A stretch of 60,908 nt of DNA. Source: Rhodococcoides trifolii. GTDB lineage: Bacteria > Actinomycetota > Actinomycetes > Mycobacteriales > Mycobacteriaceae. The first letter of the stretch is position 1. Each line of letters starts with the position of its first letter. Positions 59,787-60,908 of the stretch are shown piece after piece. A program made the translations under genes and the position numbers. The stretch spans positions 1-60,908 of the forward strand of contig NZ_BMCU01000008.1 of assembly GCF_014635345.1 (NCBI RefSeq), read 5' to 3'. A model generated the notes under the pieces. That model worked only from the letters and a program-made list of their open reading frames with translations, did no database searches and was not told the origin of the DNA.

Positions 59787-59954
59787 CGAGAATTGGATAA
59801 GTGCAGGTGGCGTCAGTGAGGGTGAACGAACCACGGGATCCAGTGCCGCGACCCCGTTCCACTTCCCGCGAGCACTGAGCTCGAATGGGGACTTTCCCGT
59901 CAAACGCGCCCGTGGCCCCGTGCCCACTACGATCGCAGTCTCTACGCTGGCACC

Positions 59955-60860
59955 GTGCCCCTGCCGACCCATGTGACCGACCTGATCAGCTACGAATTAT
60001 TGCTGTCCGTCGCCGAGCTGGGAAGCATCGGACGCGCAGGGGCTGCGCATGGCATGTCGCAGCCAGCGGCGAGCGCACGCCTGAAAGCACTCGAAAGCCG
60101 CGTCGGGGCAGCACTCCTGCATCGCGGGCAGCGAGGTGCCACCCTCACCGCAACCGGCGAACTGGTCGCCGGCTGGGCCGAGCGCGTCATCGCCGAAGCC
60201 GCCGAGCTCGCCACGAGCATCGCAATGCTGCGCACCGACCGCCACAGCCACATTCGTATCGCCGCGAGCCTCACCATCGCCGAATACCTCATACCGCGAT
60301 GGCTCATCACACTGCGCTCCCACGACACTTCCATCACACCGACTCTCACCTCCGGAAACTCTGTCGACGTAGCCGCATCGGTGCTCGACGGCCGCGCCGA
60401 CATCGGATTCGTCGAAAGCCCCGATCTGCCCAGCGGACTCCACTCGAAGGACGTTGCCCGCGACGAACTCGTCGTCGTCGTCGCCCCCGATCATCAATGG
60501 GTTCGACGAACGATCACGGCGAGCGAACTGGCCGCGACACCGCTGGTCACCCGCGAACCCGGGTCCGGCACACGTCTCGCGCTCGAACGTGCGCTCCGGA
60601 CTGCAGGCCCACTCGCCGCGCCACTGCTCGAGGTGTCCTCCACCACTGCCATCAAAGCTGCCGTCATCGGCGGCCTCGCACCGGCCGTACTCAGCTCCCT
60701 CGCGGTATCCGCCGAGATCGCCGCCGGAACACTGGCCCGCGTTCACACAGAGGGGCTCGACCTGCGCCGGTTCCTGCGTGCCGTGTGGCCCGCGGGCCGT
60801 GAACTGCGAGGACCGTCGAGCGACCTGCTCGTCGTCGCCCTCAGATCCCCGCAGTCATAA
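59955..60860 (+). CDS. LysR-family transcriptional regulator
   Basis: 301 residues from GTG 59955. The helix-turn-helix is LLSVAELGSIGRAGAAHGMSQPAASARLKALESRVGAALLHRGQRGATLTATG. The effector domain starts IRIAASLTIAEYLIPRWLITLRS, a form seen in CysB/CbbR-like and sulfur- or nitrogen-related LysR proteins. Its target is presumably a gene to the left that has been lost, or one outside the window to the right. The 168 bases before it hold no recognised operator. Confidence 0.88.
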   Translation: MPLPTHVTDLISYELLLSVAELGSIGRAGAAHGMSQPAASARLKALESRVGAALLHRGQRGATLTATGELVAGWAERVIAEAAELATSIAMLRTDRHSHIRIAASLTIAEYLIPRWLITLRSHDTSITPTLTSGNSVDVAASVLDGRADIGFVESPDLPSGLHSKDVARDELVVVVAPDHQWVRRTITASELAATPLVTREPGSGTRLALERALRTAGPLAAPLLEVSSTTAIKAAVIGGLAPAVLSSLAVSAEIAAGTLARVHTEGLDLRRFLRAVWPAGRELRGPSSDLLVVALRSPQS

Positions 60861-60908
60861 CCTGAGGTTGGGACCGGCCAGGTAATCGGTGTCTACCGGT
60901 GACGACTG

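Overview
The window looks like chromosomal DNA of a high-GC actinobacterium, most likely Rhodococcus or a close nocardioform relative. Codons end strongly in G/C, GTG starts and ATGA/GTGA overlaps are frequent, and the gene content is typical: a eugenol-oxidase-like flavoprotein, a CYP199-like P450, large LuxR regulators of the LAL type, and many SDR and flavin monooxygenase genes. The genus is an inference. No rRNA, intact tRNA, CRISPR array or intact insertion sequence was seen.

Layout. 1-1.1 kb: end of an AbiE-like toxin/antitoxin pair. 1.1-11.9 kb: a complete L-arabinose operon (aldose epimerase, lipoprotein sugar-binding protein, double ATPase, two permeases, LacI repressor, araB, araD, araA) with two LacI-type operators before the binding-protein gene. 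11.9-13.6 kb: a graveyard of GntR and PucR regulator fragments. 13.6-20.3 kb: an APC permease, acyl-CoA dehydrogenase, NodB-type deacetylase, SDR and a 5'-truncated flavin oxidoreductase that abuts a 5'-truncated PucR regulator at a deletion breakpoint. 20.3-39.9 kb: a cluster joining a vanillyl-alcohol-oxidase-type enzyme, folate one-carbon genes (folP, folD, purU), flavin and cupin enzymes, a dehydrogenase-hydrolase fusion, two LAL regulators, an esterase and a LigM/DesA-type tetrahydrofolate-dependent aryl O-demethylase. It ends in a truncated maleylacetate reductase gene. 39.9-53.4 kb: a GntR-controlled locus with a LigJ-like 4-oxalomesaconate hydratase, RidA, acyl-CoA ligase, phenol-type hydroxylase, three RraA/LigK-fold proteins, a LigB-type ring-cleavage dioxygenase, and, divergently, an MHS transporter, hydrolase, PDR-type reductase and CYP199-like P450. 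53.4-60.9 kb: island scar tissue (tRNA-Thr 3' fragment, broken restriction helicase), a copper-resistance set with CsoR-type boxes, an ACR3 remnant and a LysR regulator.

How the genes may work together (inference). The 23-53 kb region can be read as a route for methoxylated, syringyl-type lignin aromatics: oxidation of p-hydroxybenzyl substrates by the VAO-type oxidase, para-O-demethylation by P450 plus reductase, meta-O-demethylation by the folate-dependent enzyme, ring cleavage by the LigB-type dioxygenase, hydration by the LigJ homologue and aldol cleavage by an RraA-type aldolase to pyruvate and oxaloacetate. FolD, PurU and an extra DHPS would supply and recycle the folate that carries the methyl carbon.

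The strongest new observation is a shared 21-bp element (GGTK-N8-GATGCGA plus two bases) found at four places. It lies before the VAO gene and the SDR-folP pair, before the flavin monooxygenase-to-folD operon, before the esterase, and before the SDR-demethylase operon. It suggests that all of them form one regulon.
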